Origin: Symsagittifera roscoffensis | Lineage: Eukaryota; Xenacoelomorpha; Acoela; Convolutidae | Assembly (NCBI RefSeq): GCF_963678635.1 | Contig: NC_087062.1 | Location: 84,218,012-84,282,011 of the forward strand | DNA: 64,000 nt | Direction: 5' to 3' | Part shown: positions 1 through 10,039 of the stretch, one piece after another | Numbering within the stretch: the first letter of the stretch is position 1 | How the letters are laid out: each line of letters opens with the position of its first letter | Translations under genes and position numbers: made by a program | The notes under the pieces: model-generated | Database searches by the model: none | Told to the model about the DNA's origin: nothing | Seen by the model: the letters and a program-made list of their open reading frames with translations, nothing else

Positions 1-336
1 ATTAAATGGGTTTGGTGTATGCATTTGTTGTGGGTTTTGTATATCTGTTGGGTTTTGTGGGTAAATTTTCATATTTTGAGATGGTTGAGATTGTCGCGGT
101 CTCTGTGTGCGATATTCTTTAATATGTGGTGCAAAAATATCTGGTTGGTGATAATCATCTTCATCAGATGATAAATAGTTTGTATTATATGGTGTATGTT
201 GTTTATTTTTATTTTGTTGAAAGAATGGGTAATTTTCACTATAATCCTGTGTAGGTTGTGGATTATCTGGAAAATTTACTGAATTGGTCGATGTTTTCGG
301 GAGATTCCAATAATGGGAACATACGTGATTTAAATT
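1..336 (-). pseudogene. Continuation of gag-like ORF in the -1 frame (left-truncated)
   Basis: On the minus strand a frame without stops runs from about position 336 to the window edge. It encodes an Asn/Gln/Pro-rich stretch beginning near a Cys-Ser-His-Tyr-Trp motif. It is offset by -1 from the larger upstream ORF and the two overlap at an A-rich CGAAAAAC. I read it as the C-terminal part of the same gag-like product, reached either by frameshifting or because of a one-base indel. No enzymatic domain is visible before the window ends. Confidence 0.4.
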
Positions 337-1592
337 TTGTGTGTTTTTCGGGGAGGTTGGTTTGTTCTTGGTTTGTGAGCATAATTATGATTGTGTTCTG
401 CAAAGGTTTTTCTTGTGAATGGTTTTCGTGTTTTTGACGGTATTGTCATTAGTCTATACGTTTGATAGTCCATATGGGAATATTTTGGAGCAACCGAAGG
501 TTTTACGGTTGATTGTAAGGTTACCGGTGTTAGTGATGTATTTGTATTTCTTGGTGATGTCAGATTGGGATGTATTGGTGAAATACTCTGTTGTGTAGTT
601 GTTGCTGTTGTTTGGACGATTTCTTCATTTATGAAGTGTGATGGTGTTTGAATATCTTGTTGTGTAAGATTTCTGGTTCCATTAAGGTTTTCATTATGTA
701 TTACCGTCGAATTTAAACTGTTATTTCGTGTATCAGGTAAAAATTTATTATAATTCAATGGTTTTGCATCAATGGTTAATGGTATTACTTTTACATAATC
801 TCTGTGATAAGATATTGTACTCATTGCTTGACTTGAGATAGCTTGTGGGATATTTAGAAATGCATGATGAGACCATTCAGGGTCCCAAACATAGTCTGAT
901 TTTTGTGAAAGAACAGTGTCGTCATTGGTATTTTGAGGTCTAAAATTTTTTCTTGCTTGTGAAATTAAATCTAAATTGTGGGTGAAATAATCTATTATAA
1001 ACAATGCTAAAATCTTTTGTAAATCATGTTTAGTGTGTTGTGAAACATATTCTTTAGTGAAATTTTCGCGAATTATATGTAGAAATGTTGAAAATACTGT
1101 GATTTCATTTCCTACTTTTGTATGTCTGGATGTTTCAGTTGGTGATATACTTTGAACTTCTGTTTTTTCTAATATAGATATATAACTATATATTATTGCA
1201 AAAACTTCGTTAGTGAATATGGAGTTTGTTCTTTGTGAATTATGATATTGTATGCTTTTGATATTTTCTATGAATACTTTTGAAAGTTCTAATTCAATAT
1301 CGTCTGTTTGAATTACATATTTACGATGGGCTGTATTTGGTGTGTTGAATTCTATGGTGTAGATTCCATATTGTTGTGTTAGATTACATATGTCTTTCAA
1401 ATAATGTTCAATAATTTGTCTTTTGATTTTTACATCTGGGAATTCTTGTTTGCATGGGCTAATTCCTGGTTCAAACAAATTTGCAAGTAAGTTCTTTCAA
1501 AAATCGTGTTGTCCTCTATCATCGAGTGAATCTATAAGAAAGGGAAAAACTGCTTCGTCATCTGGACTATCGTCACTTTGAGTGTGGCTCAT
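330..1592 (-). pseudogene. Gag-like protein of an LTR retroelement, with an in-frame stop
   Basis: The ATG at 1592 opens a frame that meets a TGA at 1499-1497 after 31 codons and then stays open to a TAA at 330 (about 390 further codons). The product is hydrophilic, with a helical-looking N-terminal half and a Ser/Thr/Asn/Pro-rich C-terminal half, as is common in retroelement Gag proteins. No zinc knuckle, protease or reverse transcriptase is seen; those would lie left of the window in this orientation. Assignment as Gag rests on composition, the frame offset at its end, and the LTR/primer-site-like sequence upstream. I do not recognise the family. The internal TGA indicates decay or readthrough. 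Confidence 0.4.
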
Positions 1593-2099
1593 TTTTTCGT
1601 TCGATGACTGTTAATATATAATTATCGATGTGTCTAATTGGTTGATTCCAATTATACAAGTGTACTGGTTTGTGTTTGTATTGCTTTTTTATTCTTCTTT
1701 TTCCTCTTTTTGATGAATTTGGAGTCGGAAAAATATAATTGATCATGAATGGGACAATTTTTATCTATTGATTCTTTTAAATTGTATAAATCGTCTAAAC
1801 TATTGACTTCTGATTCAGAAAATTCGTTTCTATTTTTTGAAAATCTTTTTCGTGTGATTTGTCTTTGTTTATTTATAATTTTCCTTTTTATTGTTTGTCG
1901 TTTTGTTCTAATGTATCCAACTGTTTGTGTATGAGGTGTGATTACAAGGTCGTATTTTTTGTTATCTATTTCACAGTTGGGTAAAACGATTGTTTGTTTT
2001 TTTCCTAAATTTTTGAATGAGATAAGGTTTAGGATGAGGGATGCAAGAAGGTGTTAGTTATTTCTATTTCCTTAGACTGTTAGTCCTTACAATTTTTTG

Positions 2100-2490
2100 G
2101 TTAGCTTAACCTGGGTCTTTTTGTTCAGGGTTGGAGAGAAAAGTATATCGATTCCGAAGAATGATTTTTTACTTTCCCGTGGTTAGTCTAAGCTAAGGTG
2201 TTAACTTACTTAATCTTACTTAGGGGTAGTGATTGTGTTCAAGGGTTGGAGACGAGAATAGTAAATTGATCCACAAGGTTCAGGTATAATTAGAACGCAA
2301 GTATTTCGTTAGATACTATTTTAAACTTACTAAGTCTAAGATCTATCCTGGGTCTGGTAAGAGGGGGGTTCAAGTGAAGGATGAATAACCGAAGTTCTTC
2401 ACTGTTTATCTTAATTTGAATGGTTAGTTTTATTGAAAAATTTCTATTAGTCCTGGGTCTTTTGGAAAGGTTGGATAGTGAATCAACGTT
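2100..2490. repeat. Degenerate ~110-bp tandem repeat in retroelement leader
   Basis: The motif CCTGGGTCT followed by a GGTTGGA-like block recurs near 2110, 2347 and 2453, with a weaker copy near 2225. Spacing is about 105-125 bp and the copies are diverged. Confidence 0.4.
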
Positions 2491-2547
2491 TGAGGTCGTT
2501 AGACACTTGCTAAGTGGGTGGGGGAGAACTAAATTGTTCTTTTTGAT

Positions 2548-2665
2548 CCAAGGATAGGCCTTGATGATCAGGTTTTAAATTTAGTGAGATAGAAAATTTA
2601 TTAAGATCCAAGGATAAGCCTTGATGATCTGATTTTTAAAATTAAGTGAATTTAAGTTTAAAATG
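2548..2665. repeat. Two-copy ~60-bp direct repeat
   Basis: GATCCAAGGATAGGCC...TTGATGATC occurs twice (starting near 2547 and 2607), each copy followed by an AT-rich spacer containing TTTAGTGAG or TTAAGTGAA. Confidence 0.6.
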
Positions 2666-2955
2666 GTTTAAATTTATTTAATAAAAAGATTTAGTTTTTT
2701 AATGATATTAGTGAGCTTATGATTGCTGTTATGTTTAGGTGATAAAGCTGGAACAACAGAATGATTTATGATTACTAACAATTTATTGTCATGCTACTAA
2801 TTTTTATTTTTATTTTCAATAAATATTTTTCAAGTATGTTTTATATAATACTGCAGAAATTAAGAAAACGATCTGAGATCTTTTTATCAATCGTTATTGT
2901 ACATTAATAATTTTGTTTAGCGCCTGAAATGATCATGAAGATTTACTTCAAAATT

Positions 2956-3189
2956 TTATGTTTGCAAATGAAAATCTAAATTCATTGCTAATAAGATTCT
3001 AAATATAAAAGTTTGTGTTGGCTTTTGCCGTACAACCATAAAACTAAATGGTAAGTTTCTGATTAGTCGTATATCGTCTCTTGTCCGAGGTCTTCTTCCA
3101 ATACCGGGTATTTCTAGTATCGTGCGGAATATCGGCTCTGATCTATTGAGTCGTAGAGACATTTCATTTAAATTATTATCGTGTAACAT
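2956..3189 (-). CDS. Small ORF in retroelement leader, unknown
   Basis: A 77-residue minus-strand ORF, rich in Arg/Leu/Ile, lies between the putative primer-binding site (3274) and the gag-like ORF (1592). I recognise no family. It may be a chance ORF or a short leader product of the element. Codon composition is not distinctive. Confidence 0.2.
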   Translation of the reverse strand: MLHDNNLNEMSLRLNRSEPIFRTILEIPGIGRRPRTRDDIRLIRNLPFSFMVVRQKPTQTFIFRILLAMNLDFHLQT

Positions 3190-3259
3190 TTTGAAAATGT
3201 TTTGTCTAAATTCTAATCTATATTTGGTTAGTTTTAAGCTATTAAGGTCTTATTCGAGA

Positions 3260-3274
3260 CTTATGGTCGCACCA
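3260..3274 (-). other. Putative primer-binding site of LTR element
   Basis: On the minus strand, TGGTGCGACC follows ...AACTCA by two bases. A TGG start right after an LTR ending in CA is the usual arrangement of a tRNA primer-binding site. The tRNA species was not determined. Confidence 0.35.
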
Positions 3275-3276
3275 GA

Positions 3277-3576
3277 TGAGTTATAACCGATGTGGTTAAC
3301 TCATAGAGTAATTTCGGATAGGGTACACCGTCTGCTCGTCACGCTATCTTATTTTCGGCCGGATAGATTCCTGCAACTTCTTAGTCTAATACCGATCCTA
3401 ATCTTACTCTTATACTTACTAGTCTCAGGGTGCTTAACTAGTCTCTGCTAGGCTCAATAGATCTAGAGTATACTGGTTTATTGCGGCAGCTGCAGTTCTC
3501 TTGGAGAGGCAACTAATTTCTAAGTTAAATTCAAATCTCTCTGGTGCTGAAATTACAAGTAATTTCAGCACTTACA
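3277..3576 (-). repeat. Putative 5' LTR
   Basis: This ~300-bp minus-strand segment begins TGTAAGTGCTG and ends AACTCA directly before a TGG primer-site-like sequence. It carries AATAAA (complement of 3477-3482) internally, as expected for an LTR polyadenylation signal. The partner LTR would be outside the window, so the call cannot be confirmed by repeat comparison here. Confidence 0.35.
3544..3571. other. Perfect 12-bp stem-loop
   Basis: GTGCTGAAATTA and its exact reverse complement flank a 4-base loop (CAAG). It sits at the putative LTR start and could form a terminal hairpin. Confidence 0.7.
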
Positions 3577-3599
3577 AATAAGTGGGTTGTTAGTTAGAT

Positions 3600-4936
3600 G
3601 GATTGTGATTGGTTAATTTTAAATGCTTTACAGTGGTAAAATATCCAATTTATCCAATTATAAAATGTAGTTTAGATCAGGTTCCACCAGTATTAGAAAA
3701 CAGATAATATAGACTTTTAAAAGTCATCTTTTGGTAGAGGCAATTTTTAGATGAATTCGGTTGCTTACTGACATAAGTTAGCGCAATGATAACATTTTTA
3801 AATAGAAAGTAGTTTTTGTTTTTGAGACTATATAGAAGAAAAAGGAAAAAAAGTGTGGGAAATGATTCGTAAAATTTGAATAGTGTTGGGATCTAGATTG
3901 CAGCAGCTGAGCTTAGAAGTTAGCTTGCAAGAAACCAAAGGCAACGAGAATGAAAGGATATTAACGGTGAAAAGCTGCCTCTAGAAATTTTGCTGAAATG
4001 AAGTCGACAGGGGATAAAGTGAAAAGGTGTATTTGCGAAGTTTCCTCAAAACTTTACACGTAGCATTACGAGGCCAAACTGTGCACTGGATAGGCGCACA
4101 ATTTTGTGCCTGTATGTCCCTGGATTCCAGAGACGCTCTCAAAAACATACTTAAATTTTCGGAACAATCAAAGGAATTGGAACAATCAAAAGAAATGGAA
4201 GAAAAAAAGAAGAACAGCCCCGTAATGAGTCCATTAGTGAAATTTTGAAATGCTTAAATTTTAAACTCAGTTAGATATTGCAGGAAGTATTGAGGAGACA
4301 AGAGTATGAGGGAAAAGCAAGATTTGACTGAAGAGGAAGAAACTCATTTTACTTTTCTGACTGATGATAAGACTAAAGATTTTCATTTATAGATTTTGTT
4401 GCAACTGCAAAACTCTGTAACTCGCCAGCATGTAATGAGACTATTGAAAAAACAAAAAAAAGTGAGTCTTTATTAATTAGACAAAACTTTTGTTTGCCGT
4501 GAGGGCTGTCTGGGAGTTACTTAAAAATCACTATGTGTTTCCATCTTCCTAGGGAGCTCAGAGATTTTGTTAAAAGTTAAACAAGGCTGGAACTAAGATT
4601 GTTTTCGCTTTTGTACTAAGACATAATCCCTTGACTTTGTTTCTTCTAATTTAAAAAATAGTCCTGTAAAATATTTCAAACAATTTGTTAAAAATTATGT
4701 TTTTTGGACATTTTGCGTAACTTACACTGCAGCCAGCTTTTCGTGAATTTTTATTTGCCAAAAAATGATGAAAACTGAAGAATCTCCACGCCTGTAAGTA
4801 AAAACAGCAGATCAACACAAGAGCTTTCTTGTGATACATGAAAATTTACTGAATTCTGATTAGTCACCGTTCGCTGATTTAGTCTGCTTAACAACCCCCT
4901 CCCTTTCTTAAAAAAAACGGGGAAGTATGTTAAGTA
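3600..4936. other. Intergenic stretch with no confident gene
   Basis: An open plus-strand segment at about 4030-4248 encodes a lysine/glutamate-rich tail, and a second short frame lies at 4303-4392. Both look like eroded coding sequence, but there is no recognisable domain, splice signal set or start. Nothing else is supported. Confidence 0.3.
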
Positions 4937-5365
4937 CAGGGGCGAATTTTGGGGGGAGGGGCGGACGCCCCCCTCCCTCAGGGATTCGACCCCCTACCGA
5001 CCCAAAGGGTCCCCCCTTTGTACTATTTTGAGATATCCCTTTTTGGCTGATTGGCCCTAAATTTTTTCTAAAGTCGCCTTTGGCGACAAACTATACTAAT
5101 TTTGAGGGAAGAGCGCGCGCCGAACAAACGCAATTTTTTGGTCAACATTTCCCGAAACGTGCCTAAAACCGCCCTTTTTGGCCTGTTTTTTTTTCAAAAA
5201 GTTGCCTGCAGCGCAGAAAATTTGGTCAAAATGGGGTCTTCATAGTGATGATTTGGGAGAGCTCAGAAAATCAGTTTGATCGACCTAAAAAAAAGGTCGA
5301 CAAAATTTTCGAAATTTTTTTTGAAAATCCCCTCCCCCCTCGAGAAAATCTTAGATCCACCCCTG
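4937..5365. mobile_element. hAT-like MITE with CAGGGG...CCCCTG termini
   Basis: The 429-bp element begins CAGGGGCGAATTTTG and ends TTAGATCCACCCCTG. The flanking 8-mers GTTAAGTA (4929-4936) and GCTAAATA (5366-5373) match at 6 of 8 positions, consistent with an old 8-bp target duplication. A related element lies at 8738-9150. It encodes no protein. Confidence 0.65.
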
Positions 5366-5467
5366 GCTAAATACAATTGATAGATTCTTGAAATTAACTG
5401 ATGTCTCAATGATTTTTTTGATGAAACTCTTTGACTCTGATGAAACTTTTTTCTCCATAACGACCAG

Positions 5468-5591
5468 ATTTGGCGGTGGCACTGAAGTGTTCGATCTGCA
5501 TGCAGATATTCTGTGATTGTGTGACCACATTACCCTGTGTGCATTCTTTCTGTGGCAGCTGCTTGACTCAGTGGTTCAACACATCTCACAG
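5468..5591 (+). CDS. RING-finger exon (first half), CHFR-like E3 ligase
   Basis: A pyrimidine-rich acceptor ending CCAG at 5464-5467 opens a frame encoding the first half of a C3HC4 RING: CSIC, then CDCV, PCVHSFC, GSC and a Trp. The spacing and the Cys-Asp-Cys-Val / Pro-Cys-x-His-x-Phe-Cys pattern resemble the RING of CHFR, a mitotic checkpoint ubiquitin ligase. The second half is found 4.3 kb downstream. At the 3' end there is no GT donor near the expected junction: the best-fitting join (after ...TCTCACAG) would make a GG-AG intron. FHA and C-terminal Cys-rich exons of CHFR were not found, so this may be a partial gene, a pseudogene or another RING protein. Confidence 0.6.
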
Positions 5592-7455
5592 GGAGGAGCC
5601 TTTCCCATTTTTTCTTTTACCTTTTTCCATGATCTTTTAACGGGAATTATCAATATAGCATCTTAATTGTTTTATCTTGGTAAAAAAAGAGCGTACAATT
5701 TTTTTTGAGAGTTAATGAATAAAATTAAATTTTAATTAGAAAACTTCGTGGTTTTTCGTTTTAACTTTTTTTAAATTCCCAGCTATTGGCAATACCAGTT
5801 AGCGTGACACTATTCGTTGGTCAGAAACACGCGATTCTTAATTTATTAAAAGTCAATGAAAGTAGCAGAAAATATTATATAAAGCTTAAGATTTTTTATT
5901 TGCTTTTTTAAGCAAACCTATTGATCCAGTGGGTTAATTTTGTTAAAAAAAAAATTAATCATTAACCTCTCAAATTTGAAAGAGCTATAAATTCCCATTT
6001 TTGTTCCGACCATTAAAAATGGGGAGGAACTTCGTATTCGGGAGTGTTTTAGTTTTTTTATTTATGTTTTCCACGCAAAATCAGGTACCACAATCAATCA
6101 TCGGACTGGGTTGAGTGACGTATCATATTAAAGCCTGTTCAGTCGTGATTCGAACCACAGTAAAAAATTCCAAAAATTTTCCTAGTGTCGAGAAAAATCT
6201 GATTGAATTTTTCGATTTTTCATCTTAATTCGAGCGAATAAAGCAAGCGAACAGACTTATAACAGCCTAATTTAAGACCTTAAAACTTAATTTTTTCAAG
6301 TAAAACTAGTTTTTAGCTTAATTTTTGGATACAAAAACTTCAAAAAATTCTTCAACTTTTTTGTAGTTTTTCTATTCATTTTTCTACAAAAATTTTTTGT
6401 TTAGTTTGCTTCTATTACAATGATTGCCTAATATGTCTCAATTATACTTTACGTCAGATCTTTTTATCACCTCAAGCAGAAAAACTACATAATTTGGAAA
6501 AAAAAACTATCTAATTCGTAGTTTTCTAAAGGATATGGTCGGAAACGTTTTTGCTACTTGGACAGTAACCGGCTACCCTTGTTCTTCTTTGAAATCAAAT
6601 GGTGCACCACTTATTCGAAAACTGCATTAGTTTTTCATATTCGGCACGTAAATAAACTGCACATGTTTATTATACGAGATGCAATGAGTTTTAAAAAATG
6701 TTGATAATAAAATGAGCTAATTTAAGATACTTAATTTCGTTCAGATTTGATGACGAACTGGCACTATTTAGGTTTCAAAACCGCTAAACTTTACAATCGA
6801 AATTTAAAAAAAAAAGAAAAATTAATCGGTTTGCTCTTGCAATAAATTAGTTTTCCCAAATCTCCATAAGGCGTTTATTAAGACAAGGATGTCTCTAAAA
6901 AGTCCTAACAATTATCGCAAGAGAGAACCACTTCTCTAATTTCATTTTTATTCAAAATAAATTAAGGAAGTGTGTTTTTTTTACAGTAAAAACTTACTTA
7001 CACTCAAATTTAAATATTTGCAGTTTGACTATCGACTGTTTAATATTCAGCTGAAATTGGTTTGTTAAAATTAGGGCAAACTGAAATTTCCAGATGCGAA
7101 AATGCAAATGACAAAAAAAAACGAAAAGCTCAAATGGATTTTAATTTAAAAAAAACTGAAAACGTGAAAAAATTGTCAGCCGGGAAGATGCTCAAAAATC
7201 AATTATTTTGCTTTAAAAAAAGAAACTGGGAAAATCAGAAAAATAAGTCATTCATGAAAAATTCCTTAAAAAAATCAGCTCCGAAGCTATTTTTTCAAAT
7301 TTTGAATTTAAAACGATATTCAAAAAATCATTTGTTTTGGCTTCCATGAGCTTATTGAATTTTTGTTAGCCATGTTTTTTTTTTATGGTAAATGATATTT
7401 TTGTTTATCAATGAAACCTTCTCCAAACAAATTGAGCGTATTTTGAAAACAGAAA

Positions 7456-7573
7456 TAGCCTGTTACTGTGCAAGTAACACAGAATGTTCCGACAACAGTC
7501 TTAAAAAACACAATAGCCTGTTACTGTGCAAGTAACACAGAATGTTCCGACAACAGTCTTAAAAAACACAAGT
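7456..7573 (+). repeat. 58-bp perfect tandem duplication inside dispersed repeat A
   Basis: AATAGCCTGTTACTGTGCAA... and the rest of the 58-bp unit, ending AAAAAACAC, occurs twice back to back. The unit belongs to a family dispersed in the window (near 6540 and 42040/42400 reversed; near 28915 and 31668 direct). Confidence 0.85.
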
Positions 7574-8054
7574 TTTTTTGTGGCTTCTTTCTGTGTGGTG
7601 TGATGAAAGGATCTAAAGGAAAAACTTGAGCTTAAAACTATCCGACAGTCATAGTAAACCACCAATTTTGAAAAAATTTTGGTTCAGAAAAATTACTAGA
7701 AAAACAAAAAAAAACATCCAAGTTTTTTTCAAGTTTTTTTGCAAAAAGGTGCTAAAATACTCAAAAATAAACTTGAGTTTAACTTGAGCTCTTGTAAGCC
7801 TTTGAGCTATTAAAAAGAGCTATTAAAAGCCAGCGCGCTCATTTTACTTGCTGGAAATTGAGGAAAAATCAAAAATTACCAGATCTGAACAAATATTACC
7901 AGATTGAAGTTTAAATTTGCCTCAATGTCAATGCCTCACGAAGTTATATAGGTCTCCAAATAGTATGGAGATAAATCACCTTTATCAAAGAATATGCACA
8001 TATATCAAGCCATTTGGCGGAATTAAAGTGCCTTTTTTGATTTTTAAGAGTAAA

Positions 8055-8300
8055 CACAGAGGCGAAGTTGCACTTCGCACACGCACGCAAAAATATGACC
8101 GATAACGCAACTGGGAAAAAATTAATGATTTAAACTTTGAGTCTACAAACTTTTTTTGTAAAGCAAGCCATTTATGACGCATTGGCAGTACCAGTCAATT
8201 TGAAAAAAGTTACTAACTAACATGCCTCAATTTATAGAGTAGACGCATTTTAAATAGTATACGAAAAAATTCTTAGGTTGGAAAAAAAGTTACTAAGTAA
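8055..8300 (+). repeat. SINE tail and body fragment
   Basis: It starts with the GAGGCGAAGTTGCACTTCGC hairpin that ends the SINEs at 32392 and 53221, and continues with the same body (ATATGACCGATAACG; ATTTATGACGCATTGGCAGTACC; CCTCAATTTATAGAG). No tRNA-like head is present. Confidence 0.65.
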
Positions 8301-8640
8301 CATGCTTCAATTTATAGAGCAGACGCATTTTAACTGGTATACGAAACAGTTCTTAGGTTGGAAAAAAAGATAGTTCATACTATATGACAAGCTTTGCTTG
8401 TGTAAAGAACAAAGTTGTTTTCACTTATAAATTCTAGATGATAGTATACGGAAAAGTTCTTAGGTTGGAAAAAAAGTTACTAACTAACATGCTTCAATTT
8501 ATAGAGCAGACGCATTTTAACTGGTACACGAAAAAGTTCTTAGGTTGGAAAAAAAGATAGTTCATACTATAAGACAAGCTTTGCTTGTGTAAAGAACAAA
8601 GTTGTTTTCACTTAAAAATTCTAGATGATTTTTAATTCGA
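8205..8640 (+). repeat. Tandem segmental duplication (~187-bp unit)
   Basis: The block TTCTTAGGTTGGAAAAAAAG recurs near 8270, 8351, 8458 and 8538. A longer unit including GCTTTGCTTGTGTAAAGAAC appears twice about 187 bp apart, nearly identical. Sequence is related to the outer parts of the composite SINE repeats at 32.4-32.9 and 53.2-53.8 kb. Confidence 0.7.
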
Positions 8641-8737
8641 TTTTTTTTCTCAGAAAAAGGTCTCTAGAAAGCTCTACTAACTAAAGAAGTGCATTCACAC
8701 ATTTTAATGCGTTTGTGAATGTGCTTATGTATGTACG

Positions 8738-9150
8738 CAGGGTCGGATTTAGGGGTGGGCAGGGGACGCCCTTTTCCTTAGGGTTTCGACCCCACGCCGA
8801 CCCAAAGGGTTCCCCTTTGGTAGTTTTTAAAAAATTTATTTTTGGCTGACCGACACTAAAACTTTTCTAATATTTTTCGGCGCCAATATATACTTACTTT
8901 GAGGGGGAGCGCGCGCCAAAAAAAACGCGATTTTCTTGTCAAAATTTTCCAAAAAATGCTTAAAATTTTTTGACCTGTTTTTGTCAAAAGTTTGCCTGCG
9001 GCGCAGAAAATTTGGCCAAAAAGCGTCTTTTTTGTGCTCAAGGAGAGCTCAGAAAATTGATTTAGTCGAGCTAAAAAAAAGTTGTCAAAATTTTCAAAAT
9101 TTTTTGAAAATCCGCCCCTCCCCCTCGAGAAAATACTAGATCCGCCCCTG
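8738..9150. mobile_element. hAT-like MITE, second copy
   Basis: Starts CAGGGTCGGATTTAG and ends CTAGATCCGCCCCTG. The interior shares TTCGACCCC...CCGACCCAAAGGG and AGCGCGCGCC with the copy at 4937-5365. The flanks TATGTACG (8730-8737) and TGTGTATG (9151-9158) match at 6 of 8 positions. Confidence 0.65.
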
Positions 9151-9880
9151 TGTGTATGCACTTTTCGAGTTCATCTCAAATTATTCTGCTTAAAGTTATA
9201 TTGAATTCTACAATTAAAAATATGAATTAAAGCTAAAAATCTACAACCAATTTTAGTTTCGAAATTGGACTTTATGTTTCGAAAAAAGTACACATAAAAT
9301 TTGTTATTTAAAGAAGAAAGTGTCAATCATATATTATTCTCAAAAAGTAAAAAAACTTTTAACTGATTTCAATCATTTTTTTGGATTCCTTGTTCTTTTA
9401 CACTTTTCCGACCTTCTGTTGACTATGTTTTCCTTGCATGGTACCTGAAACTTAGTAACAATCGTTTGCGGCCTTTTTTCACTACCCTTCCTCCCATGCG
9501 TCCACCCGTCAGTTTGATCGCCATGCAAAATTTTATCGATTTGTTACGACATTAATTTATGTTTACAAATTTGAAATTCAAGTGTGTCAATTTCAGGGGA
9601 AGGGAAAAGAGCCATATTTGCCCATTAACCGTTCACCCTTCCTGTGATTTTTTCAAATGGAAACCTAAGTCAACACGGCCCGATTTGAAATTTGACATGC
9701 ATGGTAATTATCCAAATCTGAACACAATTGGTTTGCATCTTCAACCTTGGAAAATCAATGCTTCGTCAAATTTGACCCTTACGTTTATTTCTGTGTTTTG
9801 CATCATGAGAGGAGTTTTCTGTGAGAACGAATTGAAAATCCTAACAAATTAAATTAAGTAAACGGGTCCTTCAGAAAAAG

Positions 9881-10035
9881 CTGTCCAACTTGTCGCAACA
9901 AAATCGATTCAGTGTGTCGGAATCTCAAAGTTGACGAAATCGTTCGGACTGTTGTTGGAAAAGTGGATTACAAGGGACGACTGCAGAACGAGTTTACAAC
10001 TAATATAACTGTCGCTCGCCCCACGAACAACCAGC
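9881..10035 (+). CDS. RING-finger exon (second half), CHFR-like
   Basis: The frame beginning C|TGT CCA ACT TGT encodes CPTCRNK, the last two zinc-binding cysteines of the RING. It continues into a helical segment (residues like VCRNLKVDEIVRTVV) that matches the position of the helix after the CHFR RING. Joined to the 5468-5591 exon, the Trp-to-Cys spacing equals that of CHFR. The acceptor is AG at 9879-9880 or 9873. A good donor, CAGC|GTATCT, ends the exon at 10035, so further exons are expected downstream, but none is recognised in the next 2 kb. Confidence 0.55.
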
Positions 10036-10039
10036 GTAT

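Larger units (their letters stand above)
5592..9880 (+). other. Intron between RING half-exons, packed with repeats
   Basis: About 4.3 kb of AT-rich DNA lies between the two RING halves. It holds a 58-bp perfect tandem duplication, SINE-body repeats, two copies of a dispersed repeat family and a hAT-like MITE. No exon is evident. An open frame at 9559-9852 lacks domain or splice support. Confidence 0.45.

Noticed and set aside
326-345. Programmed -1 frameshift signal in the gag-like ORF
   Set aside because: CGAAAAAC lacks a canonical X-XXY-YYZ heptamer, and the upstream in-frame TGA shows the copy is already damaged.
4027-4248. 73-codon ORF as a gene
   Set aside because: The N-terminal half has no recognisable pattern and the tail is simple Lys/Glu-rich sequence; no signals support expression.
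9559-9852. 97-codon ORF as a gene
   Set aside because: It lies inside the RING-gene intron beside repeat sequence, with no domain and no splice or start context.
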